Origin: Pseudooceanicola nanhaiensis DSM 18065
GTDB taxonomy: Bacteria > Pseudomonadota > Alphaproteobacteria > Rhodobacterales > Rhodobacteraceae
NCBI RefSeq assembly: GCF_000688295.1
Contig: NZ_JHZF01000014.1
Coordinates: 62,001-126,000 of the forward strand
Direction of reading: 5' to 3'
DNA length: 64,000 bases
Shown here: piece by piece, positions 1 through 8,100 of the stretch
Position numbering within the stretch: position 1 is the stretch's first letter
Layout: the number at the start of each line of letters is the position of its first letter
Position numbers and translations under genes: made by a program
Notes under the pieces: generated by a model
What the model was told of the DNA's origin: nothing
Databases searched by the model: none
The model's input: the letters and a program-made list of their open reading frames with translations, nothing else

Positions 1-218
1 AAGGCGGCCAGCCGTTCCTCGGTGTCGAAGACGAGGATCCATTTCGCGTCGGACAGATCGAAGACCTCGGGCGAAAGGCTGTCGTCCTTCGCCTCGGCGG
101 TCAGCAGAAGGAAAAGCTCGTTGTCGGCGAGCCTTTCGTAGAACCGCAGCCGCGCGGCGTCGTTCTCCGGCGCGGCCTCCATCGCGGCATGGGCGCGGTC
201 GAGCGGGGTCTCGGTCAT
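1..218 (-). CDS. SseB family protein, N-terminal part (runs off the window)
   Basis: The frame reads MTETPLDRAHAAMEAAPEND and continues with a stretch containing RLRFYERLADNELFLLLTAE, the usual beginning of SseB-domain proteins. SseB proteins are small proteins of poorly defined role. Only about 72 residues are visible because the 3' end lies beyond base 1. The ATG at 218-216 overlaps the stop codon of the glycosylase-family gene upstream on the same strand (ATGA), so the two genes are probably co-transcribed and translationally coupled. The family call rests on the N-terminal pattern only; the catalytic or binding role cannot be judged. Confidence 0.72.
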   Translation of the reverse strand, partial: MTETPLDRAHAAMEAAPENDAARLRFYERLADNELFLLLTAEAKDDSLSPEVFDLSDAKWILVFDTEERLAA

Positions 219-805
219 GACAGCGCCTCCTCGACGCGGGTGCGGAGGACCGGCAGGAGCTCGGTCTCGAACCATGGGTTCTTCTTCAGCCACCCGGTAT
301 TGCGCCAGGACGGGTGAGGCAAGGGGATGGTCTCGGGAAGATGGGCGCGCCAGCCCGCGACGGTCTCGGTCACGGAGGTCTTCGTGCCGAGATGCCAGCG
401 GTGCGCATGGCCGCCGATCAGAAGGCGCAGGCGCAGGCCCGGCAGGCTTTCCATCACCGCGCCATGCCAGGTGGCGGCGCATTCGGGCGGCGGCGGCAGG
501 TCCGATCCCTTGGCGTCGTAGCCCGGGAAGCAGAAGGCCATGGGCACCACCGCGATGCGGCTCATGTCGTAGAAGGTGGCGCGGTCCACGCCCATCCAGT
601 CGCGCAGCCGGTCGCCGGAGCGGTCGTCGAAGGGCACCCCGCTTTCGTGCACGCGGATGCCGGGGGCCTGTCCGGCGACGAGCAGCCGGGCGCCGGGACG
701 GAACCACGCGACGGGGCGCGGGGCGTGCCGGGTCTTCGTCGCCGCGAAGCGCGGGGCGCAGAGTCGGCAGGCGCGGATCCGGTCGGGCAGCGGGGTGTCT
801 GGCAT
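215..805 (-). CDS. Uracil-DNA glycosylase family protein
   Basis: A 196-residue protein of the uracil-DNA glycosylase superfamily, which removes uracil or related bases from DNA at the start of base-excision repair in the cytoplasm. Motif 1 is GQAPG at residues 45-49 followed by a G-P-F-DDRSG stretch, and the C-terminal motif is PHPSWRN at 163-169. Cysteines at 13, 16, 92 and 109 have the spacing that holds a 4Fe-4S cluster in family-4 enzymes, so an iron-sulphur cluster is likely. The PHPSWRN motif differs from the HPS/AA patterns of textbook UDGs, so substrate specificity is open. It overlaps the SseB-family gene by 4 bases. Confidence 0.85.
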   Translation of the reverse strand: MPDTPLPDRIRACRLCAPRFAATKTRHAPRPVAWFRPGARLLVAGQAPGIRVHESGVPFDDRSGDRLRDWMGVDRATFYDMSRIAVVPMAFCFPGYDAKGSDLPPPPECAATWHGAVMESLPGLRLRLLIGGHAHRWHLGTKTSVTETVAGWRAHLPETIPLPHPSWRNTGWLKKNPWFETELLPVLRTRVEEALS

Positions 806-1140
806 CGGTGGAGTATCTGGGGCAGGGCGGGGGTGGCGTCAATGTCGGGCGGGGACCGGGCAGACGTGCGGCGGCCGCCGGGCCATCAGGGCGCGGTCGG
901 CGGAATATTCGTCCGTCTGCGCGGAGCGAGGGTCGGGCGGAGGTGCCTTCACCGTTTCCCTTCCGGCGTTTTTCTCCAGCCTTGTTCGCGATTGACGCCG
1001 AAAGGCGCAACGTCGAACACAATTTCGCCCATAAATCTTGGCAGGAACCGCCCGATAGGCGCATAGTGGGCCCCTGAGAGCGCGTGGCGTCGTACCCAAG
1101 CTCCGTCAGAGAGTAGCGCAGAGCAGAACCGGGGCAGCGA
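806..1140. other. Intergenic region upstream of the polysaccharide block
   Basis: This 335-base gap separates the minus-strand glycosylase gene from the plus-strand KpsT-like gene, so it should hold divergent promoters. Bases 990-1045 are less GC-rich than the surroundings and contain TTGACG at 992-997. No well-spaced -10 box follows it, so I do not call a promoter. No convincing coding frame is present. Confidence 0.4.
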
Positions 1141-1800
1141 ATGCTCGAATTCGACAATGTCAGCAAGAGTTTCTGGACCGGTTCGCACCGGAAGATCATC
1201 CTCGACCGGGTGTCCTTCCGCATCGACCGCGGCCGCTCGCTCGGCATTCTCGCTCCGAACGGCACCGGGAAGACCACCGTCATCAACATGATGTGCGGGC
1301 TCGAGAAACCCGACGAGGGCACGATCCGCCGCACCGCGCGCATCTCGTTTCCGCTGGGCTACATGGGCGGCGTCGTCAGCCGCCATTCGGCCTTCGAGAA
1401 TTCGCGCTACATCGCCCGGCTCTACGGGCTCGACCCGGAATACGTGGAGGCCTTCTGCCGCTGGCTCTGCAACCTGGGCGAATATTTCGACCAGCCGCTC
1501 GGGACCTATTCCAGCGGCATGCGGGCGCGCTTCAGCTTCGCGCTGATGCTGGCGCTCGATTTCGATCTCTATCTCATCGACGAGGGGATGCCGAATTCCA
1601 CCGACGTGGAGTTCAACCGCAAGGCGGGGGAAATCCTGCGCGAGCGGCTGGAGCGGACGACGACGGTGATCGTCTCGCACCAGCCCCGCACGCTCGAGGC
1701 CTTCGCGCAGCAGGCGGCGGTCCTGATGGACGGCAAGCTCCACATGTTCGACACCTTGGAAGAAGCGAAGCAGTTGTATGACTACGAAACCCAAGGCTAG
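1141..1800 (+). CDS. Capsule polysaccharide ABC exporter ATP-binding protein, KpsT-like
   Basis: A 219-residue nucleotide-binding subunit. Walker A is APNGTGKTT at 38-46, the signature is SSGMR at 124-128 and Walker B is LYLIDE at 143-148. The short length and the signature match KpsT/CtrD/Wzt-type ATPases, which power export of capsule or O-antigen chains across the inner membrane with a KpsM-type permease. It overlaps the following KpsE-like gene by 23 bases, so the two are one operon. No KpsM-type permease gene is visible in this window, so the membrane partner must be encoded elsewhere. Confidence 0.88.
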   Translation: MLEFDNVSKSFWTGSHRKIILDRVSFRIDRGRSLGILAPNGTGKTTVINMMCGLEKPDEGTIRRTARISFPLGYMGGVVSRHSAFENSRYIARLYGLDPEYVEAFCRWLCNLGEYFDQPLGTYSSGMRARFSFALMLALDFDLYLIDEGMPNSTDVEFNRKAGEILRERLERTTTVIVSHQPRTLEAFAQQAAVLMDGKLHMFDTLEEAKQLYDYETQG

Positions 1801-3778
1801 CAAATTCCGCGTCCGCCGCGCGACGCCGCTGTCGCAATCGGGGGCGAAGCCCGCGGCGACGCCGGCGGCCGAGGCGCGGACGCCCGAAGCCGCGCGGCCC
1901 GCGGCTGCGGCCCCGAACCCGCCCGCCCCGCGCCCCGCGGCGCCGGCTGCGCGCACGCCCCGGCCCGAGGCGCCGCGGCGCGCTGCATCGGAGGCCGAGG
2001 CGCCGCGGCGCGCTGCATCGCAGGCCGAGGCGCCGGGCGCCCCGTCGGCGCCGGAGGCCGCCGCCTCGGCGGGGGTGGTGAGCGTGGTGAAACGCCGGGC
2101 CGAGGACCTCGCGCGCCGCAAGGCCGCCGCCGGCCCCGAGGCGCCGGCGCCCGAAGCCGCCGCCCCGACGCAGCCGCCGCTCCGCCTGACGCCCGATGCG
2201 GCCGCGCCGCGCGCCGCAGGCCCCGCGCCGCGGTCCGAGCCGCCCGCGGAGGCCGCCGCCATGCGCCCCGAGGCCGCCGCCGCCTCGCTGCGGCCGGCCG
2301 CCGCCGAACCCGAACAGCCACCGCGCGAGGGCGAGGTCGCCTCGGCCCGCGAAGCGCGCGCCGATCTCGACATCGACGCGATCCGCCGCGAGGGGCTGAC
2401 CGGCCGCCAGCTTCGCATGGCCCGCCGGGTGGCGCAGAAATACGGCATCGCCGCGACCTCGGATTTCGACGCTGTGCGGCAGTTGCGCGCCCAGGGGATC
2501 GACCCGTTCGAACGGGCGAACATGCTCCAGCTCGTCGTGCCGCAGGGCGAGGGCGAGGGGCCCGTGCAGCTGCCGCAGACCGTGCCGGTCAAGCCCACCA
2601 ACCTGCCGTCGACCGAGCTGCGCCCCGCCGACCGGCGCGCGGCCGAGATCGGCAAGCTCCAGCAGGACCTCGCCCGGCGCCGCCGCAAGCGGATGATGCT
2701 GCTCTTCACGCGGCTCTTCTTCTTCGTCTTCGCGCCGACCTTCCTTGCCGGATGGTATTTCTTCGTCGTCGCCACGCCGATGTATGCCGCCAAGTCCGAA
2801 TTCCTGATCCTTCAGGCCGACAACCAGGGCGGCGGCGGGCTGGGCGGGCTGCTGTCGGGCACCCAGTTCGCGACGAACCAGGATTCGATCGCGGTCCAGA
2901 GCTACCTCGGGTCGAAGGACGCGATGCTGCGGCTCGACCGCGACGTGGGCTTCAAGAGCCACTTCAGCCAGCCGTGGATCGACCCGATCCAGCGGCTCGA
3001 GGCCGATCCCTCGAACGAGGAGGCCTACAAGATCTACAATCGGAACGTGAAGATCGGCTACGACCCGACCGAAGGCGTGATCCGGATGGAGGTCGCCGCG
3101 GCCGACCCCGCCGTGGCCGCCCAGTTCAGCGAGAACCTGATCCAGTACGCCGAGGAACGCGTCGACGAGCTGTCCCGCCGCAAGCGCGAGGACGGCATGG
3201 CCACCGCGCAGGCAAGCCTCGAGCGGGCCAAGGTCGAACGGCGCGAGGCGCAGGAGCGGCTGGTCGCCCTGCAGGAGGGGACCTTCGTCGATCCCGAGGG
3301 GATCATCGCGGGGCTCCGGCAGCAGATCAACAGCTACGAGGTCCAGCTGAACGAGAAGGAGCTTCAGCTGGCCGCGCTGCTCGACAACTCCCGGCCGAAC
3401 TCGGCCCGGGTCGAGGGGGCGCGGGCGGATGTGGACCGGCTGAAAACGCTGCTGGCCGAGCTGAACGCCAAGATGACCGAGGCGACCAGCGGCGACAGCT
3501 CGCTCGCCGCCAAGGCCGCGCAGATCCAGATGGCGCAGGCCGACCTCGCCACCGCCGACCTGTTCCTGCAATCGGCGCTCCAGAACGAGAAGCAGACCGA
3601 GCTGGAGGCCAACCGGCAGGTGCGCTACCTGACGACCAGCGTGCGGCCGGTGCCGCCCGAGGACCCGTCCTACCCGCGCGCCTTCGAGAACACGTTGCTG
3701 GCCTTCCTGATCTTCGCGGGCATCTACCTGATGATCAGCCTGACGGCCTCGATTCTGAGGGAGCAGGTCTCTGCCTGA
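1778..3778 (+). CDS. KpsE-like capsule polysaccharide export inner-membrane protein with long Ala/Pro-rich N-terminal arm
   Basis: A 666-residue protein. The C-terminal half has the architecture of KpsE/CtrB polysaccharide co-polymerases: a membrane segment around residues 305-330, a periplasmic domain with a long coiled coil (about 440-560, rich in E, R, Q and A), and a second membrane segment near 640-661. These proteins link the inner-membrane ABC exporter to the outer-membrane exporter. The first 220 or so residues are almost pure Ala, Pro, Glu and Arg, with a 10-residue tandem repeat (EAPRRAASEA). This cytoplasmic extension is far longer than in E. coli KpsE (about 380 residues in total). 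The start lies inside the kpsT-like gene. Confidence 0.85.
   Translation: MTTKPKASKFRVRRATPLSQSGAKPAATPAAEARTPEAARPAAAAPNPPAPRPAAPAARTPRPEAPRRAASEAEAPRRAASQAEAPGAPSAPEAAASAGVVSVVKRRAEDLARRKAAAGPEAPAPEAAAPTQPPLRLTPDAAAPRAAGPAPRSEPPAEAAAMRPEAAAASLRPAAAEPEQPPREGEVASAREARADLDIDAIRREGLTGRQLRMARRVAQKYGIAATSDFDAVRQLRAQGIDPFERANMLQLVVPQGEGEGPVQLPQTVPVKPTNLPSTELRPADRRAAEIGKLQQDLARRRRKRMMLLFTRLFFFVFAPTFLAGWYFFVVATPMYAAKSEFLILQADNQGGGGLGGLLSGTQFATNQDSIAVQSYLGSKDAMLRLDRDVGFKSHFSQPWIDPIQRLEADPSNEEAYKIYNRNVKIGYDPTEGVIRMEVAAADPAVAAQFSENLIQYAEERVDELSRRKREDGMATAQASLERAKVERREAQERLVALQEGTFVDPEGIIAGLRQQINSYEVQLNEKELQLAALLDNSRPNSARVEGARADVDRLKTLLAELNAKMTEATSGDSSLAAKAAQIQMAQADLATADLFLQSALQNEKQTELEANRQVRYLTTSVRPVPPEDPSYPRAFENTLLAFLIFAGIYLMISLTASILREQVSA
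1965..2035 (+). repeat. 30-bp in-frame tandem repeat, about 2.4 copies
   Basis: Bases 1965-1994 are repeated with one mismatch at 1995-2024, and a third partial copy follows to about 2035. Each unit encodes EAPRRAAS followed by EA or QA, so the repeat stays in frame within the Ala/Pro-rich arm of the KpsE-like protein. Such a unit can expand or contract by replication slippage without breaking the gene. Confidence 0.9.
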
Positions 3779-3779
3779 C

Positions 3780-4613
3780 ATGAAGACAATCGACGTGGGC
3801 CAGGTGGCCGTCGGCAACGACCGGCCCCTGACCGTGATCGCCGGCCCCTGCCAGCTGGAAGGCCGGGACCACGCCCTGATGATCGCCGAGAAGATGGCCG
3901 AGATCTGCGCCGCCCATGGCGCGGGCTTCATCTTCAAGTCGAGCTACGACAAGGCCAACCGGACCTCCGTCACCGGCAGGCGCGGCCTCGGCATGGCGGC
4001 GGGGCTCGAGGTGCTGGGCGACGTGAAGGCGGCGCTCGGGGTGCCGGTCCTGACCGACGTGCACGCGCCCGAGCAATGCGCCCCGGTGGCCGAGGTCTGC
4101 GACGTGCTCCAGATCCCCGCCTTCCTCTGCCGCCAGACCGACCTTCTGCTGGCCGCGGGCGAAACCGGCGCGGTGGTGAACGTGAAGAAGGGCCAGTTCC
4201 TCGCCCCCTGGGACATGCCGAACGTGGTCGCCAAGATCGAGAGCACGGGCAACACGCGCATCCTGCTGACCGAACGCGGCACCAGCTTCGGCTACAACAC
4301 GCTGGTCGCCGACATGCGCAGCCTGCCGCAGATGGCCGCGACGGGCTACCCGGTGGTGATGGACGCGACCCATTCCGTGCAGCAGCCCGGCGGCCTTGGC
4401 GGGTCCAGCGGCGGTCAGCGGGAATTCGCCCCGGTGATGGCGCGGGCCGCGGTCAGCCTTGGCATTGCTGCCGTTTTCATCGAGACACATGAGGATCCGG
4501 ACCGTGCGCCTTCTGACGGTTCCAACATGGTCCCGTTAAGGGATATGGATAGGCTGGTGGCCGGGCTGATGGCCTTCGACAGGATCGCCAAGGCCGACCC
4601 GCTCCGGATTTGA
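3780..4613 (+). CDS. kdsA: 3-deoxy-8-phosphooctulonate synthase (KdsA)
   Basis: A 277-residue enzyme condensing phosphoenolpyruvate with arabinose 5-phosphate to give Kdo-8-phosphate, in the cytoplasm. Visible family motifs are AGPCQLEG at 21-28, KSSYDKANRTS near 58-68 and the C-terminal HEDPDRAPSDG block. Residue 24 is Cys where the E. coli metal-independent enzyme has Asn, so this should be the metal-dependent class. It starts one base after the KpsE-like stop. Its place in a capsule export operon suggests that it may supply Kdo for a capsule lipid linker as well as, or instead of, lipopolysaccharide. Confidence 0.93.
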   Translation: MKTIDVGQVAVGNDRPLTVIAGPCQLEGRDHALMIAEKMAEICAAHGAGFIFKSSYDKANRTSVTGRRGLGMAAGLEVLGDVKAALGVPVLTDVHAPEQCAPVAEVCDVLQIPAFLCRQTDLLLAAGETGAVVNVKKGQFLAPWDMPNVVAKIESTGNTRILLTERGTSFGYNTLVADMRSLPQMAATGYPVVMDATHSVQQPGGLGGSSGGQREFAPVMARAAVSLGIAAVFIETHEDPDRAPSDGSNMVPLRDMDRLVAGLMAFDRIAKADPLRI

Positions 4614-4637
4614 TCGAGACAGAAGAGAGTTTTCCAC

Positions 4638-6134
4638 GTGACCAAGCCGATTACCGAGGTGACGCCGAACACCTGGTCCTTCCTGCGCGACCCGATGATC
4701 ACGCCGACGGGCTTCCGCGAATACGATGCCCGCTGGAAATATCCGGACGAGATCAACCTGCCGGGCATGACCGCCCTCGGCCTCGGCATCGGCACCCAGA
4801 TGCGCCGCCGCGGGATCGAACCCGTGATCGCGGTGGGCAACGATTACCGGGATTATTCGCTGACCATCAAGAACGCGCTGGTGCTCGGCCTCATGCAGGC
4901 CGGGATCGCGGTGAAGGACATCGGGCCCTGCATCACGCCGATGGCCTATTTCTCGTCCTTCCACCTGGGCGTTCCGGGCGTGGCGATGGTCACCGCCTCG
5001 CACAACCCGAACGGCTGGACAGGGGTGAAGATGGGCTTCGAGATGCCGCTGACCCACGGGCCGGACGAGATGGGCGAGCTCAAGGAGATCGTGCTGGAGG
5101 GCAAGGGGGAGCCGCGCGAGGGCGGCTCCTACGAATTCGTGGAAGGCGTCTGGGACGCCTACATGGACGACCTCGTCGGCGATTTCCGCATGACCCGGAA
5201 GCTGAAGGTGGTCTGCGCCACCGGCAACGGGACGGCCGCGGCCTATGCGCCCGCGCTCTTCGAGCGGCTGGGGGTCGAGGTCGTGGATAGCCACAACCGG
5301 CTGGATTACACTTTCCCGAACTACAACCCGAACCCCGAGGCGATGGAGATGCTGCACGACATGTCCGCCTCGGTGAAGGCCTCGGGGGCGGATTTCGCCC
5401 TGGGCTTCGACGGGGACGGCGACCGCTGCGGCGTGGTGGACGACGAGGGCGAGGAGATCTTCGCCGACAAGGTGGGCGTGATCCTCGCGCGCGACCTGTC
5501 GAAGATCTACCCGGGCTCCACCTTCGTGGCGGACGTGAAGTCGACGGGGCTGTTTGCCTCCGATCCCGAGCTGATCGCGAACGGCGTGAAGGCGGATTAC
5601 TGGAAGACCGGGCATTCCCACATGAAGCGCCGGGTGCACGAGCTGGGCGCTCTGGCCGGGTTCGAGAAGTCGGGACATTACTTCATGGCCGAGCCCGTGG
5701 GCCGCGGCTATGACGACGGGATGCGGGTGGCGGTCGAGATCTGCAAGCTGATGGACCGCAACCCCGACATGAAGATGTCGGACCTGCGCAAGGCGCTGCC
5801 CAAGACCTGGTCGACGCCGACCATGTCGCCCCATGCGGCGGATACCGAGAAATACGACATCCTCGAGCGGCTGGTGCAGAAGCTGGTCGCCAAGGCCGAG
5901 GCCGGGGAGACGTTCGCGGGCCGCCCGATCAAGGAGGTCGTGACGGTGAACGGCGCGCGGGTGATCCTCGACAACGGCTCCTGGGGGCTGGTGCGGGCCT
6001 CGTCCAACACGCCGAACCTGGTGGTCGTCTGCGAGAGCTCGGAAAGCGGCGAGGAACTGCGCGCGATCTTCGAGGAGATCGACGCGGTGATCCGGACCGA
6101 AGAGGGCGTCGGCGCCTACGACCAGACGTTCTGA
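4638..6134 (+). CDS. Phosphomannomutase/phosphoglucomutase
   Basis: A 498-residue alpha-D-phosphohexomutase that interconverts hexose 1- and 6-phosphates to supply nucleotide-sugar synthesis. The phosphoserine loop is TASHNPNGW with Ser121, and the metal-binding loop is FDGDGDR near 255-261. Length and motifs fit the bacterial ManB/AlgC-type PMM/PGM family. It lies 24 bases after kdsA and is probably in the same operon, feeding sugars to the exported polysaccharide. Which hexose it prefers cannot be read from the sequence. Confidence 0.9.
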   Translation: MTKPITEVTPNTWSFLRDPMITPTGFREYDARWKYPDEINLPGMTALGLGIGTQMRRRGIEPVIAVGNDYRDYSLTIKNALVLGLMQAGIAVKDIGPCITPMAYFSSFHLGVPGVAMVTASHNPNGWTGVKMGFEMPLTHGPDEMGELKEIVLEGKGEPREGGSYEFVEGVWDAYMDDLVGDFRMTRKLKVVCATGNGTAAAYAPALFERLGVEVVDSHNRLDYTFPNYNPNPEAMEMLHDMSASVKASGADFALGFDGDGDRCGVVDDEGEEIFADKVGVILARDLSKIYPGSTFVADVKSTGLFASDPELIANGVKADYWKTGHSHMKRRVHELGALAGFEKSGHYFMAEPVGRGYDDGMRVAVEICKLMDRNPDMKMSDLRKALPKTWSTPTMSPHAADTEKYDILERLVQKLVAKAEAGETFAGRPIKEVVTVNGARVILDNGSWGLVRASSNTPNLVVVCESSESGEELRAIFEEIDAVIRTEEGVGAYDQTF

Positions 6135-6199
6135 GCGGCGCCGTGCGTGCAGGGCGCGCGCCCTGCGGCCTGGTTTAAGCGCGACGCCTGCACCTCTTC

Positions 6200-6259
6200 C
6201 CGATCCGGCTTTGCCGGATCGGATCGCGCCCGACCCCGCCCCCCAGGGCGGGCGCGATC
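6200..6259. repeat. Two-hairpin GC-rich intergenic repeat, copy A
   Basis: A perfect 10-bp hairpin (6200-6209 with 6213-6222, loop TTT) is followed directly by an 11-bp inverted repeat (6222-6232 with 6249-6259). The core GCGCCCGACCC recurs at 12625-12635. The element lies between two convergently transcribed genes and may act as a bidirectional terminator, but there is no T-run. Confidence 0.75.
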
Positions 6260-6372
6260 TGGCGGTGGTCCGTCCAGGTTCGCCACTTCGGGGCTTTCGG
6301 ACATGACGGCGCAAAGCTCGACGCCGCCCTCGGGGTCGGGCGCGATCCTGTGGCGCGGGCTGACGGATTGGC

Positions 6373-7239
6373 CTACGACCGGAACAGCTTCGTCGCCGAG
6401 AACATCCGTTCCAGCGCCTCGATCCGGTCCCGCGCGGTGTCCCACCTCGCCGCCTGGACCTCGGCGATCAGCGCCTCGACCAGCAGCATGATCGCGACGG
6501 TGGAATCCCAGGAGGAGGGCGCCTCCACCGGCGCGTTGAACACGTGCCCGGCGACCGCCGTGATGGGCGAGCCCCATTGGTCCGTGAAGAGCACCACCAC
6601 CGCGCCCCTTTCCCGCGCGAGCTCCGCCAGCCTGAGCAGCTCCGCCTCGTAGCGCCGGATGTCGAAGAGCACGAGCACCGTCTCCGGCCCCATGTCGAGC
6701 AGGTATTGCGGCCAGACGTTCGGGCTCTGCGACAGGAGGGTCACGTCGGACCGGATGATCTGGAGATGGTTGAACAGGTAATCCGCGTTCGACCGCGTGA
6801 TCCGCCCGCCCGCGATATGCACCTTGCGCGCCGGATCGGCCAGAAGCCGCGCGACCCGGTCGAACTCCTCGGGGTCCACCCGGTCGAGCGTCATCCGCAG
6901 GTTCGCCGTCACGGCCGCCGCGAAACGGTGCAGCACATGCCCGTCCTCGCCGCCCGCGGTCCAGGCCTCGCGCCGGGCGATCGGCGCGCGGATCTGGGCC
7001 GCCGCCTCCTCGCGCAGCGCGTTCTGGAGGTCGGGATAGCCCTCGAACCCCAGCTTGCGCGCCATCCGGATGACCGTCGGTGTGGAAACCCCGGCCGCCG
7101 CCGCCAGCCGCGTCACCGATTGCAGCCCGGCCACGGGGTAGTCCTTGAGGAGGACCGCGGCCAGCTGCCGCTCGGAAGCGGTGAGGTCGCTGCGCAGCGC
7201 GTGGATGCGGTCCTTGACGATCTCCGGACGGTCGCTCAT
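6373..7239 (-). CDS. MurR/RpiR family transcriptional regulator
   Basis: A 288-residue regulator. The N-terminal helix-turn-helix (residues about 35-75, containing AAAAGVSTPTVIRMARKLGF) binds DNA, and the C-terminal SIS domain (about 120-260) usually senses a phosphosugar or related metabolite. It is transcribed away from the amidohydrolase-TRAP-ligase-dehydrogenase operon, and the 96-base gap between them holds repeated CTACA/TGTAG motifs. It is therefore the likely local regulator of that operon. The effector is unknown; for an amine or amino-alcohol pathway it need not be a sugar phosphate. Confidence 0.88.
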   Translation of the reverse strand: MSDRPEIVKDRIHALRSDLTASERQLAAVLLKDYPVAGLQSVTRLAAAAGVSTPTVIRMARKLGFEGYPDLQNALREEAAAQIRAPIARREAWTAGGEDGHVLHRFAAAVTANLRMTLDRVDPEEFDRVARLLADPARKVHIAGGRITRSNADYLFNHLQIIRSDVTLLSQSPNVWPQYLLDMGPETVLVLFDIRRYEAELLRLAELARERGAVVVLFTDQWGSPITAVAGHVFNAPVEAPSSWDSTVAIMLLVEALIAEVQAARWDTARDRIEALERMFSATKLFRS

Positions 7240-7335
7240 CGGCTGCTAGGTTTTTCTACAAGGCAACATGCTTCTGTAGCAAAGACTACAAATTGTCCGT
7301 TGACAAGTCCCTTGCCCGAGGGTCACCTGAACGGC
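7240..7335. promoter_or_regulatory. Divergent control region with putative RpiR operator motifs
   Basis: This AT-richer gap between the divergent regulator and the catabolic operon contains TCTACA (7255-7260), TGTAG (7275-7279) and CTACA (7286-7290). The first two form an imperfect inverted repeat of the type TTTnCTACA. TTGACA occurs at 7300-7305, but no -10 box is well placed after it. I infer an operator for the RpiR-type protein; the sequence does not prove it. Confidence 0.42.
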
Positions 7336-8100
7336 ATGACGAGCCCCAGCGAACCCAGCATCCTCGCCGCCGGCGAGGGCTCTCCGGTCGAGTGCCTGAA
7401 CCCGCAGGGGACGGCCGGCGTGGTGCTTGTCTGCGAACATGCGAGCCCCTTCATTCCGGCCGGGCTGACCGACCTGGGGCTTTCCGAGGCCGACCGCTGG
7501 AGCCATGCCGTCTGGGATCCCGGCGCGATGGAGGTGGCCCGGGCGATGTCCGCCGCACTGGACGCGCCGCTCGTGGCCGCGCGGGTGTCGCGGCTGGTCT
7601 ACGATTGCAACCGCCCGCCCGAGGCCGAGGGCGCGATGCCCGCGCGGACAGAGACGGTCGAGGTGCCGGGCAACCGCGACCTCACGCCCGAGGCGCGGGC
7701 GCTGCGGGTGCGCGAGGTCTACGAGCCCTTCCGCCGGACGCTGGCCGAGGTGCTGGCGGACCGCCCGAACGCCGCGCTGGTGACGGTCCATTCCTTCACG
7801 CCGGTCTGGTTCGGCACCCCCCGCAGCGCCGAGATCGGCCTGCTGCACGACGCCGACGACAGGCTGGCGCGGGCAATGCTCGGGAAGTCCTCGATCCTGC
7901 CGTCCGGGGTTGCGCTGAACGTGCCCTATTCCGCCGCGGACGGGGTGACGCACACGCTGAGGGAACACGGGCAGGGACGGCAGAGCGTGATGATCGAGAT
8001 CCGCAACGACCTGATCGCCGACACCGCCGCCGCGCACGAGATGGGTGGCGCCCTGGCGGCGGTCTGCATCGCCTCGATCGCGCCGGAGGGCGCGGCATGA
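7336..8100 (+). CDS. N-formylglutamate amidohydrolase family protein (first copy)
   Basis: A 254-residue metal-dependent amidohydrolase of the HutG/N-formylglutamate deformylase family. Typical segments are VLVCEHAS near 36-43, SRLVYDCNRP, VHSFTPVW and MIEIRNDLI. The start was set at ATG 7336 because upstream sequence in the same frame is the divergent control region, and a GAGGG lies about 10 bases upstream. The stop overlaps the start of the TRAP small permease (ATGA). With a glutamine-synthetase-like ligase and two dehydrogenases in the same operon, I infer that it may cleave a gamma-glutamyl amide rather than formylglutamate. Confidence 0.82.
   Translation: MTSPSEPSILAAGEGSPVECLNPQGTAGVVLVCEHASPFIPAGLTDLGLSEADRWSHAVWDPGAMEVARAMSAALDAPLVAARVSRLVYDCNRPPEAEGAMPARTETVEVPGNRDLTPEARALRVREVYEPFRRTLAEVLADRPNAALVTVHSFTPVWFGTPRSAEIGLLHDADDRLARAMLGKSSILPSGVALNVPYSAADGVTHTLREHGQGRQSVMIEIRNDLIADTAAAHEMGGALAAVCIASIAPEGAA

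Noticed and set aside
7300-7305. TTGACA as a -35 box for the catabolic operon
   Set aside because: No TATAAT-like sequence lies 15-19 bases downstream, so a promoter cannot be called with confidence.
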